This document shows positions 7,449-15,663 of a DNA stretch of 64,000 nt, one piece after another (position 1 is the first letter of the stretch; every line of letters begins with the position of its first letter). Under the pieces are notes generated by a model. That model worked only from the letters and a program-made list of their open reading frames with translations, was not told the origin of the DNA and searched no databases. Origin of the DNA: Paracidovorax wautersii (lineage in GTDB: Bacteria > Pseudomonadota > Gammaproteobacteria > Burkholderiales > Burkholderiaceae_C); the NCBI RefSeq assembly GCF_900113035.1, contig NZ_FONX01000002.1, positions 248,001-312,000 on the forward strand, written 5' to 3'. The translations under genes and the position numbers were made by a program.

Positions 7449-8498
7449 GCCTGGACCTCCAACTGCAGGGCGTAAGAACGTGTTTACGATCTCCCCGGGG
7501 TCGCGCAGCTACGTCTGCGGGATGGGATGCAAGGCGCGGTGCGCAGTGGATAGCACGGCTATCCACAAGCGCGGCAACGCCGCAGACCGCCCGCCGACGT
7601 AGCTGCCCTTCGGGTTGGAGCGAAATCGGGCGATTGAACGCCCCGGCTGCTTGCATGGGCACCAGCCCATGCGGCGCATCCGAGGCATCCACTCATCCCG
7701 ATTGCGTTCCAACGCGATCCCCTGCGAGATCGTAAACACGTTCTAAGGGCGCTGGTCACCGGCGGAACCAAGGGCATAGGCGCTGCCGTCGTGCGGAGCC
7801 TGCAGGAGGCCGGCGCCGCAGTCATGGCCGTCGCGCGCTCGGCCCCCGCGCACCAGACCGCCACCGTGTCCTATGTGGCTGCCGATCTGGCGACGGCCGA
7901 CGGTGCGCAAGCCGTTGCACAGGCCGTGCTGGACCGGTGGGGCGCGCTCGACGTGCTGGTCCACGTGCTGGGCGGATCGGGCGCGCCGCCCGGCGGTTTC
8001 GCGGTGCTGGACGATGCGCAGTGGGCCGACGCGCTGAACCAGAACCTGATGGCCGCGGTGCGGCTCGACCGCGCCCTGCTGCCCACGATGCGCTCGCGAG
8101 GCGCTGGCGTGGTGGTGCATGTCAGCTCGATCCAGCGCCTGCTGCCGCTGCCTGAGTCCACGACGGCCTATGCGGCCGCCAAGGCGGCCTTGACCACCTA
8201 CAGCAAGGCGTTGTCGAAGGAACTGGCGCCGCAAGGCGTGCGGGTGCTGAGCGTCGCCCCCGGCTGGGTGGAGACGGACGCCTCGGTGGCCCTGGCCGAA
8301 CGCCTGGCCGCGCAGGCCGGAACCGACTACGAGGGCGGACGGCGCATCGTCATGCAGTCGCTGGGCGGCATTCCCATCGGAAGGCCGGCGACCCCGCAGG
8401 AAGTGGCCGACCTGATCGCCTTTCTCGTCTCGCCCCGCGCCGGCTCGCTGTGCGGAGCGGAGTACCGGATCGACGGCGGCACCGTGCCGACGGTGTAG
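7445..8498 (+). pseudogene. Short-chain dehydrogenase/reductase disrupted by a MITE
   Basis: The gene starts ATG at 7445 (MSLDLQLQGV) and breaks at 7475; the remainder resumes at 7747 with [16 protein letters not shown]. Removing 7476-7746 (element plus one TAA duplication) restores a single open frame of 783 bp, 260 aa. It holds the Rossmann motif TGGTKGIG, the LGGSG segment, catalytic Ser (VSSIQR) and YAAAK, and the C-terminal IDGGTVPTV. As it stands the N-terminal frame runs into the element and stops at 7735, and the downstream part lacks the first strand and glycine motif. The coding sequence is otherwise undamaged, so the insertion looks recent. Confidence 0.85.
7476..7743. mobile_element. 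268-bp MITE with 18-bp perfect terminal inverted repeats and TAA target duplication
   Basis: The left end is GAACGTGTTTACGATCTC and the right end is its exact reverse complement, GAGATCGTAAACACGTTC. TAA flanks both sides (7473-7475 and 7744-7746). Internal inverted repeats include GCAGCTACGTC near 7505 with GACGTAGCTGC near 7594, and GTGGATAGC/GCTATCCAC. There is no transposase-sized reading frame. A three-base TNA duplication is typical of part of the IS5 superfamily, so an IS5-type transposase could mobilise it (inference). It inserted into codon 11 of the SDR gene. Confidence 0.85.
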
Positions 8499-8515
8499 CC
8501 GCAGAGGCCCCGGCG

Positions 8516-9775
8516 TCAGCGGCCGATCAGCGCCTCGTCCAGCACCTCCACCCAGTGGCGCACGGGCACGTCGGTGCCGCTTTGCAGGTGGGTGATGCAG
8601 CCGATATTGGCCGACAGGATGGCGGCGGGTTTCTCGCCTTCGGCGAAGGCGTCGTCCAGCGCGGCGAGCTTGCGGTCGCGCAGCGGGTAGGCCAGTTCGG
8701 GCTGCAGGACCGAATAGGTGCCGGCCGAGCCGCAGCACAGGTGCGATTCGGTGCGCGCCGTGCGCACGCGGAAACCCAGCGCGGTGAGGTGCGCCTCCAC
8801 CCCGCCGCGCAGCTTCTGGCCGTGCTGCAGGGTGCAGGGCGGGTGGTAGGCCAGCAGCGCCTGGGCGGGGTCGATGCGGCCCTGCAGCCGCTCGGCCAGT
8901 TCGGGCAGCAGATCGGGCAGCAGCTCCGACAGGTCGCGGGCCAGGGCGCTGATGCGGGCGGCGCGCTCGGCGTACTGCGCATCGCCGCGCAGCAGGTGGC
9001 CGTAGTCCTTGACCATCACGCCGCAGCCCGAGGCGTTGACCACGATGCTCTCGACGCCGCCCTGGGCATCCACGTAGGGCCACCAGGCATCGATGTTGGC
9101 GCGCGCCTGGTCCAGGCCGCCGGCCTGGTCGTTCAGGTGGAACCTGACCGCGCCGCAGCAGCCGGCCTGCGGGGCGATCACGGTCTGGATGCCGGCGGCG
9201 TCGAGCACGCGCGCCGTGGCGCGGTTGATGTTGGGCATCATCGCGGGCTGCACGCAGCCGGCCAGCATCAGCACCTTGCGGGCGTGCTCGCGCACCGGCC
9301 AGGCGCCGGCCTGCTGCGGCGCGGGTACCTTGGCGCGCAGCGACTCGGGCAGCAGGCTGCGCACGGCCTGGCCGGCCTTCATGGCGGGGCCGAAGAGGGG
9401 CGAGGGCAGCCCTTCCTTGAGCGCCCAGCGCTTGGCGCGCTCGGCCAGCGGGCGCGGCACCCGCTCGTCCACCAGCTTGCGGCCGATGTCCACCAGGTGC
9501 CCGTACTGCACGCCGCTCGGGCAGGTGCTCTCGCAGTTGCGGCAGGTCAGGCACCGGTCCAGGTGCTGCTGCGTCTTGCGCGTGGGCTCGGCGCCTTCGA
9601 GCACCTGCTTGATCAGGTAGATGCGGCCGCGCGGGCCATCCAGCTCGTCGCCCAGCAGCTGGTAGGTGGGGCAGGTGGCGGTGCAGAAGCCGCAATGCAC
9701 GCACTTGCGCAGGATGGCTTCGGCCTCCTGCCCTTCGGGCGTGCCCTGGTATTGGGGGGCTAGCGTGGTTTGCAT
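8516..9775 (-). CDS. glcF: Glycolate oxidase iron-sulfur subunit GlcF
   Basis: A 419-aa protein with two 4Fe-4S ferredoxin motifs, CVHCGFCTATCP (25-36) and CLTCRNCESTCP (about 75-86). Two CCG-type domains follow (MLAGCVQPAMMPN with AGCCGAVRFHL; YHPPCTLQHGQKL with LCCGSAGTYSVLQP). This is the standard GlcF layout: it passes electrons from the FAD subunits GlcD/GlcE toward the quinone pool as glycolate is oxidised to glyoxylate. It is separated from glcE by a YoaK-type membrane protein gene, all on the minus strand. No glcD lies in this cluster. Confidence 0.93.
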   Translation of the reverse strand: MQTTLAPQYQGTPEGQEAEAILRKCVHCGFCTATCPTYQLLGDELDGPRGRIYLIKQVLEGAEPTRKTQQHLDRCLTCRNCESTCPSGVQYGHLVDIGRKLVDERVPRPLAERAKRWALKEGLPSPLFGPAMKAGQAVRSLLPESLRAKVPAPQQAGAWPVREHARKVLMLAGCVQPAMMPNINRATARVLDAAGIQTVIAPQAGCCGAVRFHLNDQAGGLDQARANIDAWWPYVDAQGGVESIVVNASGCGVMVKDYGHLLRGDAQYAERAARISALARDLSELLPDLLPELAERLQGRIDPAQALLAYHPPCTLQHGQKLRGGVEAHLTALGFRVRTARTESHLCCGSAGTYSVLQPELAYPLRDRKLAALDDAFAEGEKPAAILSANIGCITHLQSGTDVPVRHWVEVLDEALIGR

Positions 9776-9815
9776 CGTGGTCTTGTGGGTGGGGAGCGGG
9801 CGGGAGAGGGCGCGG

Positions 9816-10634
9816 TCAGCGCGGCGGCGGGGCGTCGTCGGAGGCGTGCCGGGCCGGGCGCCGCAGGCGCAGCCAGCCGAAGGTCCATTCGCGCAGGGCG
9901 CGGTTGCGGCGCAGGTCGTCCAGGTAGGCGGGCAGCGACAGCCACAGCAGCAGCGCGGCCAGCGGCAGCACGCAGATGAAGCCCACGTACTTGAAGCCGG
10001 CCGCGCCGGCCACGCCGCCCAGCACGAAGGCCAGGATCAGCCCGCCGAAGAGCCGCACGCGCTGCAGGTTGGGCTGCACGCGGTTGGCCTGGGTGCGCTT
10101 GCGGTTCCAGTAGAGGGCCTTGCCGATCTCGATGCCCAGATCGGTGAAGTTGCCCGTCATGTGCGTGGTGCGGATCTTGCCGCCCGAGACCTTGGAGGCC
10201 ACCGCGTTCTGCACGCCCATCATGAAGGACAGCAGCAGCACCGTCAGCGGCACGGCGAAGGGCGTGGTCCATTCGAGCGTGATGGCGCCCATCAGGCCGA
10301 AGGGCAGCATCAGCGCGGCCTCCAGCAGCAGGGGCAGGGCGTAGAGGTGGCGCAGCCGGTACTGCCGGCCCCAGTTGATCTGGATGGCGGCGGTGGCCGC
10401 GCCGGCCAGGAAGGAGACGATGGCCCCCAGCGCGCCGAGCAGCATCTGCATGTCGCCCATCACCAGCGAGTCCGCCACCTGCGAGGTGAAGCCCGTCATG
10501 TGCGAGGTGTACCGGGCCAGCAGCAGGAAGCCGCCCGCATTCACCGCGCCGGCGTTGAAGGCCAGCAGCAGGCCCAGCATGCGGTTGGTGAAGTGCGTCC
10601 GGTGGAGTCCGGTCAGGTGGCGCAGCAGCCGCAT
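9816..10634 (-). CDS. YoaK/DUF1275 family membrane protein
   Basis: A 272-aa protein with six or so hydrophobic segments and the family signature AFNAGAVNAGGFLLLARYTSHMTG (about 22-45) and GGKIRTTHMTGNFTDLGIEI. YoaK/DUF1275 proteins are inner-membrane proteins of unconfirmed function. The start at 10634 avoids overlap with glcE, whose stop is at 10649; an upstream start 21 bp away would overlap. It sits between glcE and glcF, which are normally adjacent. Its cytoplasmic tail (RLRRPARHASDDAPPPR) is basic then acidic. Confidence 0.85.
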   Translation of the reverse strand: MRLLRHLTGLHRTHFTNRMLGLLLAFNAGAVNAGGFLLLARYTSHMTGFTSQVADSLVMGDMQMLLGALGAIVSFLAGAATAAIQINWGRQYRLRHLYALPLLLEAALMLPFGLMGAITLEWTTPFAVPLTVLLLSFMMGVQNAVASKVSGGKIRTTHMTGNFTDLGIEIGKALYWNRKRTQANRVQPNLQRVRLFGGLILAFVLGGVAGAAGFKYVGFICVLPLAALLLWLSLPAYLDDLRRNRALREWTFGWLRLRRPARHASDDAPPPR

Positions 10635-10648
10635 GGCGACAGACGGGC

Positions 10649-11776
10649 TCAGCAACCGAGCCGGCCGGGATTGAAGATGCCGGCGGGATCGAAAGCCTGG
10701 CGCAGCCGCGCATGGATCTGCGCCAGCGCCGGGGATTGCAGGCCAAAAGTGCCTTCTGCGCTTGCTGGGTCTGCGCTTGCAGCTATGAAAAGCGTAGCGT
10801 CACCGCCCATGCCGCGGGCGGCCGAGCGCAGCGCCTCGCCGTGTTCCGGCGCGGCCTGCACCCAGCGCAGCGCGCCGTGCCATTCGACCAGCGGCGGCGC
10901 GACCCCGGTGGGCAGCGCCAGCACCGGCGCGGTGGCGGGCACCGACAGGCGCCAGAGCGCCTGGCCGGGCGTGCGGGCGGCGAACCAGGGCAGGGCCTGG
11001 TCGCGGCAGTCGGCCCAGGCCTGCACGGCCTCGGCGTCGGGCACGCGCTCGCCGCCCAGCGTGCGGCAGGCGGCCTGCACGGCGGCGGTGGCCCCGCGCA
11101 GGCGCAGGTGCAGCGTGCCCGGGCCGTCGGAGCCGGCGCTGCCCGGGGCATCGGCCTGCCAGCGGCTGGCGTTCAGGGGCAGGGGCTGGCCGCCCCAGGC
11201 GTGCAGCCGCTCCAGCGCCTGGGCCTGGGTGCAGGCAAAGCGCAGGGTGGCGTCGGCCGGCGGCACGGGCAGCACCTTCAGGCTCACTTCGGTGACGACG
11301 CCCAGCGTGCCCCAGGCGCCCACCATCAGGCGCGAGACGTCGTAGCCCGCTACGTTCTTCATCACCTGGCCGCCGAAGCGCAGCAGCTCGGCGCGGCCGT
11401 TGACGATCTCCAGCCCCAGCACGTAGTCGCGCACCGCGCCCACGCTGGCGCGCGCCGGGCCCGAGAGGCCCGCGGCCACCATGCCGCCGACGGTGGCGCC
11501 GGGCGCGAAATGCGGGGGCTCGAAGGGCAGGCACTGGCCCTGGGAGGCCAGCAGGGCCTGCAGCTCCGCCAGCGGCGTGCCGGCGCGGGCGGTGACGACC
11601 AGCTCGCTGTGCTCGTAGCTGATGATGCCTGCGAGCGGGCGCAGGTCGAGCACCTCGCCTTCCAGCACGGCACCGCCGTGAAAGTCTTTGGTGCCGCCGC
11701 CGCGCAAGCGCAGCGGGCGGCGGTCGGAGGCGCTGGCTCGCACGCGCTCCACGATCTGGCTGAGGGCTGAATCCAT
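10649..11776 (-). CDS. glcE: Glycolate oxidase FAD-binding subunit GlcE
   Basis: A 375-aa PCMH/VAO-type flavoprotein: RPLRLRGGGTKDFHGG, GIISYEHSELVVTARAGTPLAEL, the FAD-pyrophosphate loop FAPGATVGGMVAAGLSGP, and GQVMKNVAGYDVSRLMVGAWGTLGVVTEVSLKVLP. The C terminus LRQAFDPAGIFNPGRL is the family end motif. It partners with GlcD and GlcF in glycolate dehydrogenase. Start at 11776 chosen by homology. Near the C terminus the stretch encoded by 10744-10796 (LFIAASADPASAEGTFGLQ) is a copy of the dispersed palindromic repeat read in frame, an unusual insertion inside a conserved gene. Confidence 0.92.
   Translation of the reverse strand: MDSALSQIVERVRASASDRRPLRLRGGGTKDFHGGAVLEGEVLDLRPLAGIISYEHSELVVTARAGTPLAELQALLASQGQCLPFEPPHFAPGATVGGMVAAGLSGPARASVGAVRDYVLGLEIVNGRAELLRFGGQVMKNVAGYDVSRLMVGAWGTLGVVTEVSLKVLPVPPADATLRFACTQAQALERLHAWGGQPLPLNASRWQADAPGSAGSDGPGTLHLRLRGATAAVQAACRTLGGERVPDAEAVQAWADCRDQALPWFAARTPGQALWRLSVPATAPVLALPTGVAPPLVEWHGALRWVQAAPEHGEALRSAARGMGGDATLFIAASADPASAEGTFGLQSPALAQIHARLRQAFDPAGIFNPGRLGC
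10744..10796. repeat. Dispersed palindromic repeat, copy 2, inserted in frame within glcE
   Basis: On the minus strand: CTTTTCATAGCTGCAAGCGC, then two further AGCGCAGA-type half repeats and GGCACTTTTGG. The ATAGCTGCAAGCGC core and the closing GCGCAGAAGGCACTTTT match the intergenic copies at 51076 and 63723. Here it is coding sequence of GlcE in the frame FIAASADPASAEGTF. Confidence 0.6.
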
Positions 11777-11873
11777 GCCGGGGATAGTACGGCAGTGCCC
11801 CGCGCAGGGGCCGGCGGCCGGGCTTGAATTTTTTGAACGGGGCGCGTGAGGTTTGCCCGGAGGGCGGCGAGCC

Positions 11874-12806
11874 TCAGTGCGCGCCGGCGTCGAAGAAGGC
11901 CACCGGCAGGCCCGGCACTTCCACCCGCGTCGAGACGATGCAGCCCGACTGCGGCAGCGCGGCCAGCTCGTCGGCCGGGCGGCCGTGGCTGGCGGAGGTG
12001 ACGAACAGCGTGCGCCCGTCGTCGCCGCCCAGGCAGGGCATGGTCGGGCAGCGCAGGGGCAGGGCGAGGTCGGCCAGCACCTCGCCCCGGGGCGAGAGGC
12101 GCACCACGCGCTCGCCTTCGTAGAGCGCGCTCCAGTAGGCGCCTTCGGCATCGACGCTCGCGCCATCGGGGCGGCCGCCATAGCCCGTCTGGCCGGGCTG
12201 CCAGCCGGCCGGCTTGGGCTCGAAGCTGCGCAGCACGCGGGGCGCGCCCTGGGGCATCAGGTCGCCATCGCAGGCCCAGGCATGGACGGTGTGCGAGGGC
12301 GTGTCGCACCAGTACATGGTGCCGCCGTCGGGCGACCAGGCCAGGCCGTTGGCGGTGGCCGCGCCGTCCAGAACGCGGCGCACCGTGGCCGGGCCGGTGC
12401 CGCGCGCGTCGATGCAGTAGAGCGCCGCGACGCGCTGGCGCGGCCCGGCCTGGGGTTCGTGGATGGAGCCGACCCAGAAGCGGCCCAGCGCATCGCACTT
12501 GCCGTCGTTGGCGCGCTGGGTGGCCGGGTCGAAGGGCAGGCGGGCGATGGGCTCCAGCGTGCCCTGCCACTGCCGGGCCAAAACGACCTCGGCACGCAGC
12601 GCCAGCACCAGGCCGCCGCCGGGCACCGGGGCGATGCAGCCGGGCTCGGTGGGCATGGGCCAGTGCTCGACGGCGCCGGAGGCCGGGTCCAGCCGCGACA
12701 CCCGGCGCCCGGAGATGTCCACCCAGTACAGGCGCCGCTCGTCGGGGTGCCAGAAGGGCGATTCACCCAGTTGGGAAGGCTCGGTGGTGGCGGCGGTCCA
12801 GGTCAT
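11874..12806 (-). CDS. SMP-30/gluconolactonase/LRE family protein
   Basis: A 310-aa six-bladed propeller protein. The expected metal ligands are visible: Glu in LGESPFWHPDE, Asn/Asp in QRANDGKCDALGRFWVGS, Asn in ATANGLAWSPDGGTMYWCDT, Asp in GRPDGASVDAEGAYWSAL. SMP-30 enzymes open sugar lactones to aldonic acids. It precedes glcE on the same strand (97-bp gap) and is divergent from the phytochrome gene. The exact lactone is not predictable. Confidence 0.9.
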   Translation of the reverse strand: MTWTAATTEPSQLGESPFWHPDERRLYWVDISGRRVSRLDPASGAVEHWPMPTEPGCIAPVPGGGLVLALRAEVVLARQWQGTLEPIARLPFDPATQRANDGKCDALGRFWVGSIHEPQAGPRQRVAALYCIDARGTGPATVRRVLDGAATANGLAWSPDGGTMYWCDTPSHTVHAWACDGDLMPQGAPRVLRSFEPKPAGWQPGQTGYGGRPDGASVDAEGAYWSALYEGERVVRLSPRGEVLADLALPLRCPTMPCLGGDDGRTLFVTSASHGRPADELAALPQSGCIVSTRVEVPGLPVAFFDAGAH

Positions 12807-12995
12807 GCGGCGGGGTTCCTTGAAAGCGGTTTGAGGCGGGGGCAGGGGGCCTGCCGAGGGAATCTAACCCAACCTCCCATGCTCGGCGCTGGCATGATCG
12901 GCGCTTCGCGGCGTCACCGGAGCGACGGCGGCGCCTGGTTCCCGGCCCCGTTCCCCGGCCTTGTCCTGCGCGCTGATTTTCATCGGCCTTACGTC

Positions 12996-15212
12996 TTGAA
13001 ACCGATTCCCGACCTCCATTTCTGCGACCGCGAGCCCATCCGAGTGCCCGGCGCCATCCAGCCGCACGGCCGCATGCTGGTGCTGGACGGCACCACCCAG
13101 GCGCTGCAGGCCTGGAGCGCCAACTGGGCCGACATCGCGCCCATCGCCCTGAGCGTGCTGGATGCCCAGCTGCTGGGCGACACCCCGGCGGACGGCTCTT
13201 CGGTGCAGGTGGGCGTGATGGATCTGGCCGGCCGCCGCCACGTCTGCTGGGCGCACCGCAATGCCACGCAGCTGATCGTGGAATGCGAGCCGCAGGCGGA
13301 AGTGCCGCGGCCCGAGGCGCCCATCTACGGCCTGGCGCGCGACTTCCTGCCCCGGCTGCAGGCCGCAGGCACGGTGCAGGCGCTGGTCGATCTGGCCGCG
13401 CAGGAGCTGCAGCGCCTGACGGGCTTCGGCCGCACGCTGGTCTATCGCTTCGACGCCGAAGGCCACGGCGAAGTGCTGGGCGAGGCGCTGATGCCCGGCT
13501 ACGAGAGCTACCTGGGGCTGCATTTCCCGGCCTCCGACATTCCCCAGCAGGCGCGCGCGCTCTACCTGTCCAACCGCTTCCGGCTGATCCCTGACGCCAA
13601 CTACCAGGCCGTGCCGCTGCTGGCCGCGCCGGACGGCCCCGCCCCTGGGGAGATCGATCTGTCGCAGGCCTTCCTGCGCAGCGTCTCGCCGGTGCACCTG
13701 GAATACATGCGCAACATGGGCACGCTGGCATCCATGTCGGTGTCCATCGTGGTCGATGGGCGCCTCTGGGGCCTGGTGTCCTGCCACCACCACGAGCCGC
13801 GCCTGCTCGAATCCAGCGTGCGCGCCGCCTGCAGCCACCTGGGCCAGCTGCTGTCGATGCAGATCGAGGCCAAGCAGGCCAATGCCGAGGTGGAGGCCCG
13901 CCTGGACCTGCGCCAGCTCACCCTGCAGCTGGTCGCCCACCTCGCGGACAGCGACGCCAGCCTGCGCCGCATCCTGGAGGAGCCCGCCGTGCTGCTGCGC
14001 ATGGCCCGCGCCAGCGGCGCCGCCGTGGTGCTGGACGAGCAGGCCTGGACCACGGGCGAGACGCCACCGCCCCCGGCGCTGCTGGAGCTGGCCGGCTGGA
14101 TCGCGGGGCTGGGCTCCGAGGTCTATCAGAGCGACGAGCTCGCGGCCCACTACGCGCCGGCCGCCGGCTGGCAGGGCACGGCAGCCGGCGTGCTGGCCAT
14201 CTCCATCTCGCAGGTGCACCGCCACGTGATCCTGTGGTTCCGGCCCGAAGTGGTGCAGACCGTGACCTGGGCGGGCGATCCGCGCAAGTCGTCGCAGCCC
14301 GATGCGGGCGGGCGCATCCACCCGCGCCTGAGCTTCCAGCGCTGGGCCCAGCAGATCGGCGGCCGCTGCCTGCCCTGGTCGGGCGCCGAGGTGTCCGCCG
14401 CGGGCGAGCTGCGGCAGGCGCTGATCGGCATCGTGCTGCGGCGCGCCGAGGAACTGGCCGCCATCGCCAACGAGCTGGGCCGGGTCAACAAGGAGCTGGA
14501 GGCGTTCTCGTACACCGTCTCGCACGACCTGCGCGCGCCCATGCGCCACATCGCGGGCTATGTCGATCTGGTGATGGACACCGAGGGCGCGGCCCTGAGC
14601 GAGCGCGCCCACCGCTACATGCGCCACGTCAAGAGCGCCGCGGCCTTCGCCGGGCAGCTGGTGGATGCGCTGCTCGACTTCTCCCGCATGGGGCGCACCG
14701 CGCTCAAGCTCAAGCGGGTGGAGACCGCCGGTCTGGTGCAGGGCCTGGCGCGCGAGCTCTCGCGCCACGAGCCCGGGCGCCGCATCGAATGGCGCATCGC
14801 GCCCGACCTGCCCGAGCTGACCGCCGACCCGCTGCTCTTGCAGGTGGCGGTGCGCAACCTCATGGGCAATGCCGTCAAGTACAGCCGCGACCGCGACCCG
14901 GCCGTCATCACCGTGCGCGCCCTGCGTCGCCCCGAGGGCGAGGGCCTGGAGGTGGAGGACAACGGCGTGGGCTTCCAGATGCAGTACGTGGGCAAGCTCT
15001 TCAACGTCTTCCAGCGGCTGCACCAGAGCGATGAGTTCGAGGGCACGGGCATCGGCCTGGCCAACGTTAAGCGCATCGTGGAGCGCCACGGCGGCCAGGT
15101 TTGGGCCTGGGGCGAGCCGGGACAAGGCGCCCGCTTCGGCTTCGTTCTGCCCGAAGCCCGGCAAAATGCCGGCATGCATTCCCCCGATGGAGCCTCGGCC
15201 GATCATGCTTAA
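12996..15212 (+). CDS. bphP: Bacteriophytochrome sensor histidine kinase
   Basis: A full PAS-GAF-PHY-HisKA-HATPase phytochrome of 738 aa from the TTG at 12996. Cys10 in HFCDREPIRVPGAIQPHG is in the position of the biliverdin-attaching Cys of bacterial phytochromes. Chromophore-pocket motifs follow: PASDIP (178-183), SPVHLEYMRNMGTLASMS, and the PHY tongue PRLSF (443-447). The kinase has His510 (SYTVSHDLRAP), an N-box (NLMGNAVKYS) and G-boxes (DNGVGF, GTGIGLANVKRIVERHGG). A red/far-red light sensor is expected. ATGs at 12879 and 12894 are in frame and would add up to 39 non-phytochrome-like residues, so the start is uncertain. Overlaps the next gene by 8 bp. Confidence 0.92.
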   Translation: MKPIPDLHFCDREPIRVPGAIQPHGRMLVLDGTTQALQAWSANWADIAPIALSVLDAQLLGDTPADGSSVQVGVMDLAGRRHVCWAHRNATQLIVECEPQAEVPRPEAPIYGLARDFLPRLQAAGTVQALVDLAAQELQRLTGFGRTLVYRFDAEGHGEVLGEALMPGYESYLGLHFPASDIPQQARALYLSNRFRLIPDANYQAVPLLAAPDGPAPGEIDLSQAFLRSVSPVHLEYMRNMGTLASMSVSIVVDGRLWGLVSCHHHEPRLLESSVRAACSHLGQLLSMQIEAKQANAEVEARLDLRQLTLQLVAHLADSDASLRRILEEPAVLLRMARASGAAVVLDEQAWTTGETPPPPALLELAGWIAGLGSEVYQSDELAAHYAPAAGWQGTAAGVLAISISQVHRHVILWFRPEVVQTVTWAGDPRKSSQPDAGGRIHPRLSFQRWAQQIGGRCLPWSGAEVSAAGELRQALIGIVLRRAEELAAIANELGRVNKELEAFSYTVSHDLRAPMRHIAGYVDLVMDTEGAALSERAHRYMRHVKSAAAFAGQLVDALLDFSRMGRTALKLKRVETAGLVQGLARELSRHEPGRRIEWRIAPDLPELTADPLLLQVAVRNLMGNAVKYSRDRDPAVITVRALRRPEGEGLEVEDNGVGFQMQYVGKLFNVFQRLHQSDEFEGTGIGLANVKRIVERHGGQVWAWGEPGQGARFGFVLPEARQNAGMHSPDGASADHA

Positions 15213-15663
15213 ACCGATTCTGCTGGTCGAAGACGACCTGCGCGACCAGGAACTCACGCTGCTCGCGCTGGAGCGCAGCCAGCTGGCCAACGAAGTCGTG
15301 GTGCTGCGCGACGGCGCCGAGGCGCTGGCCTATCTGCGCCGCGAGGGCGAGCATGCGGTCCGCGAGGAGGGCAATCCCGCCGTCATCCTGCTGGACCTGA
15401 AGCTGCCCAAGGTCAACGGGCTCGAAGTGCTGGAGGCCGTGCGCAACAGCCCGTCGCTGCGCAGCATCCCGGTGGTCATGCTGACCTCCTCGCAGGAAGA
15501 GTCCGACCTGCTGCGCAGCTACGAGCTGGGCGTCAACGCCTACGTGGTCAAGCCCGTCGAATTCAAGCAGTTCGTCTCGGCGATCGCCGACCTGGGCGTG
15601 TTCTGGGCGGTGCTCAACGAGCCGCCGCCGGGTTCGCTGCGGGCCAGCCGCCGCTATGACTGA
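15205..15663 (+). CDS. Single-domain response regulator (phytochrome partner)
   Basis: A 152-aa stand-alone receiver domain, like the Rcp1 class that pairs with phytochromes. Acidic pocket in ILLVEDDLRDQELT, phosphoacceptor Asp64 (LLDLKLPKVNG), switch Thr in VVMLTSSQEE and Lys in YVVKPVEFKQF. The extended loop REGEHAVREEGNPAV between helix 2 and strand 3 is usual for this class. ATG at 15205 overlaps the end of bphP, and its stop overlaps the hybrid kinase ATG at 15656, so the three are translationally coupled. No output domain: it should act by phosphotransfer or protein binding. Confidence 0.92.
   Translation: MLKPILLVEDDLRDQELTLLALERSQLANEVVVLRDGAEALAYLRREGEHAVREEGNPAVILLDLKLPKVNGLEVLEAVRNSPSLRSIPVVMLTSSQEESDLLRSYELGVNAYVVKPVEFKQFVSAIADLGVFWAVLNEPPPGSLRASRRYD

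Noticed and set aside
8450-9763. Long plus-strand frame over glcF
   Set aside because: GlcF on the minus strand has both ferredoxin motifs and CCG domains; the opposite frame has none.
11853-12878. A long open frame ahead of the phytochrome on the plus strand
   Set aside because: It is antisense to the well-supported SMP-30 gene, has no family pattern, and arises from GC-rich codon shadowing. The phytochrome homology begins only near 12996.
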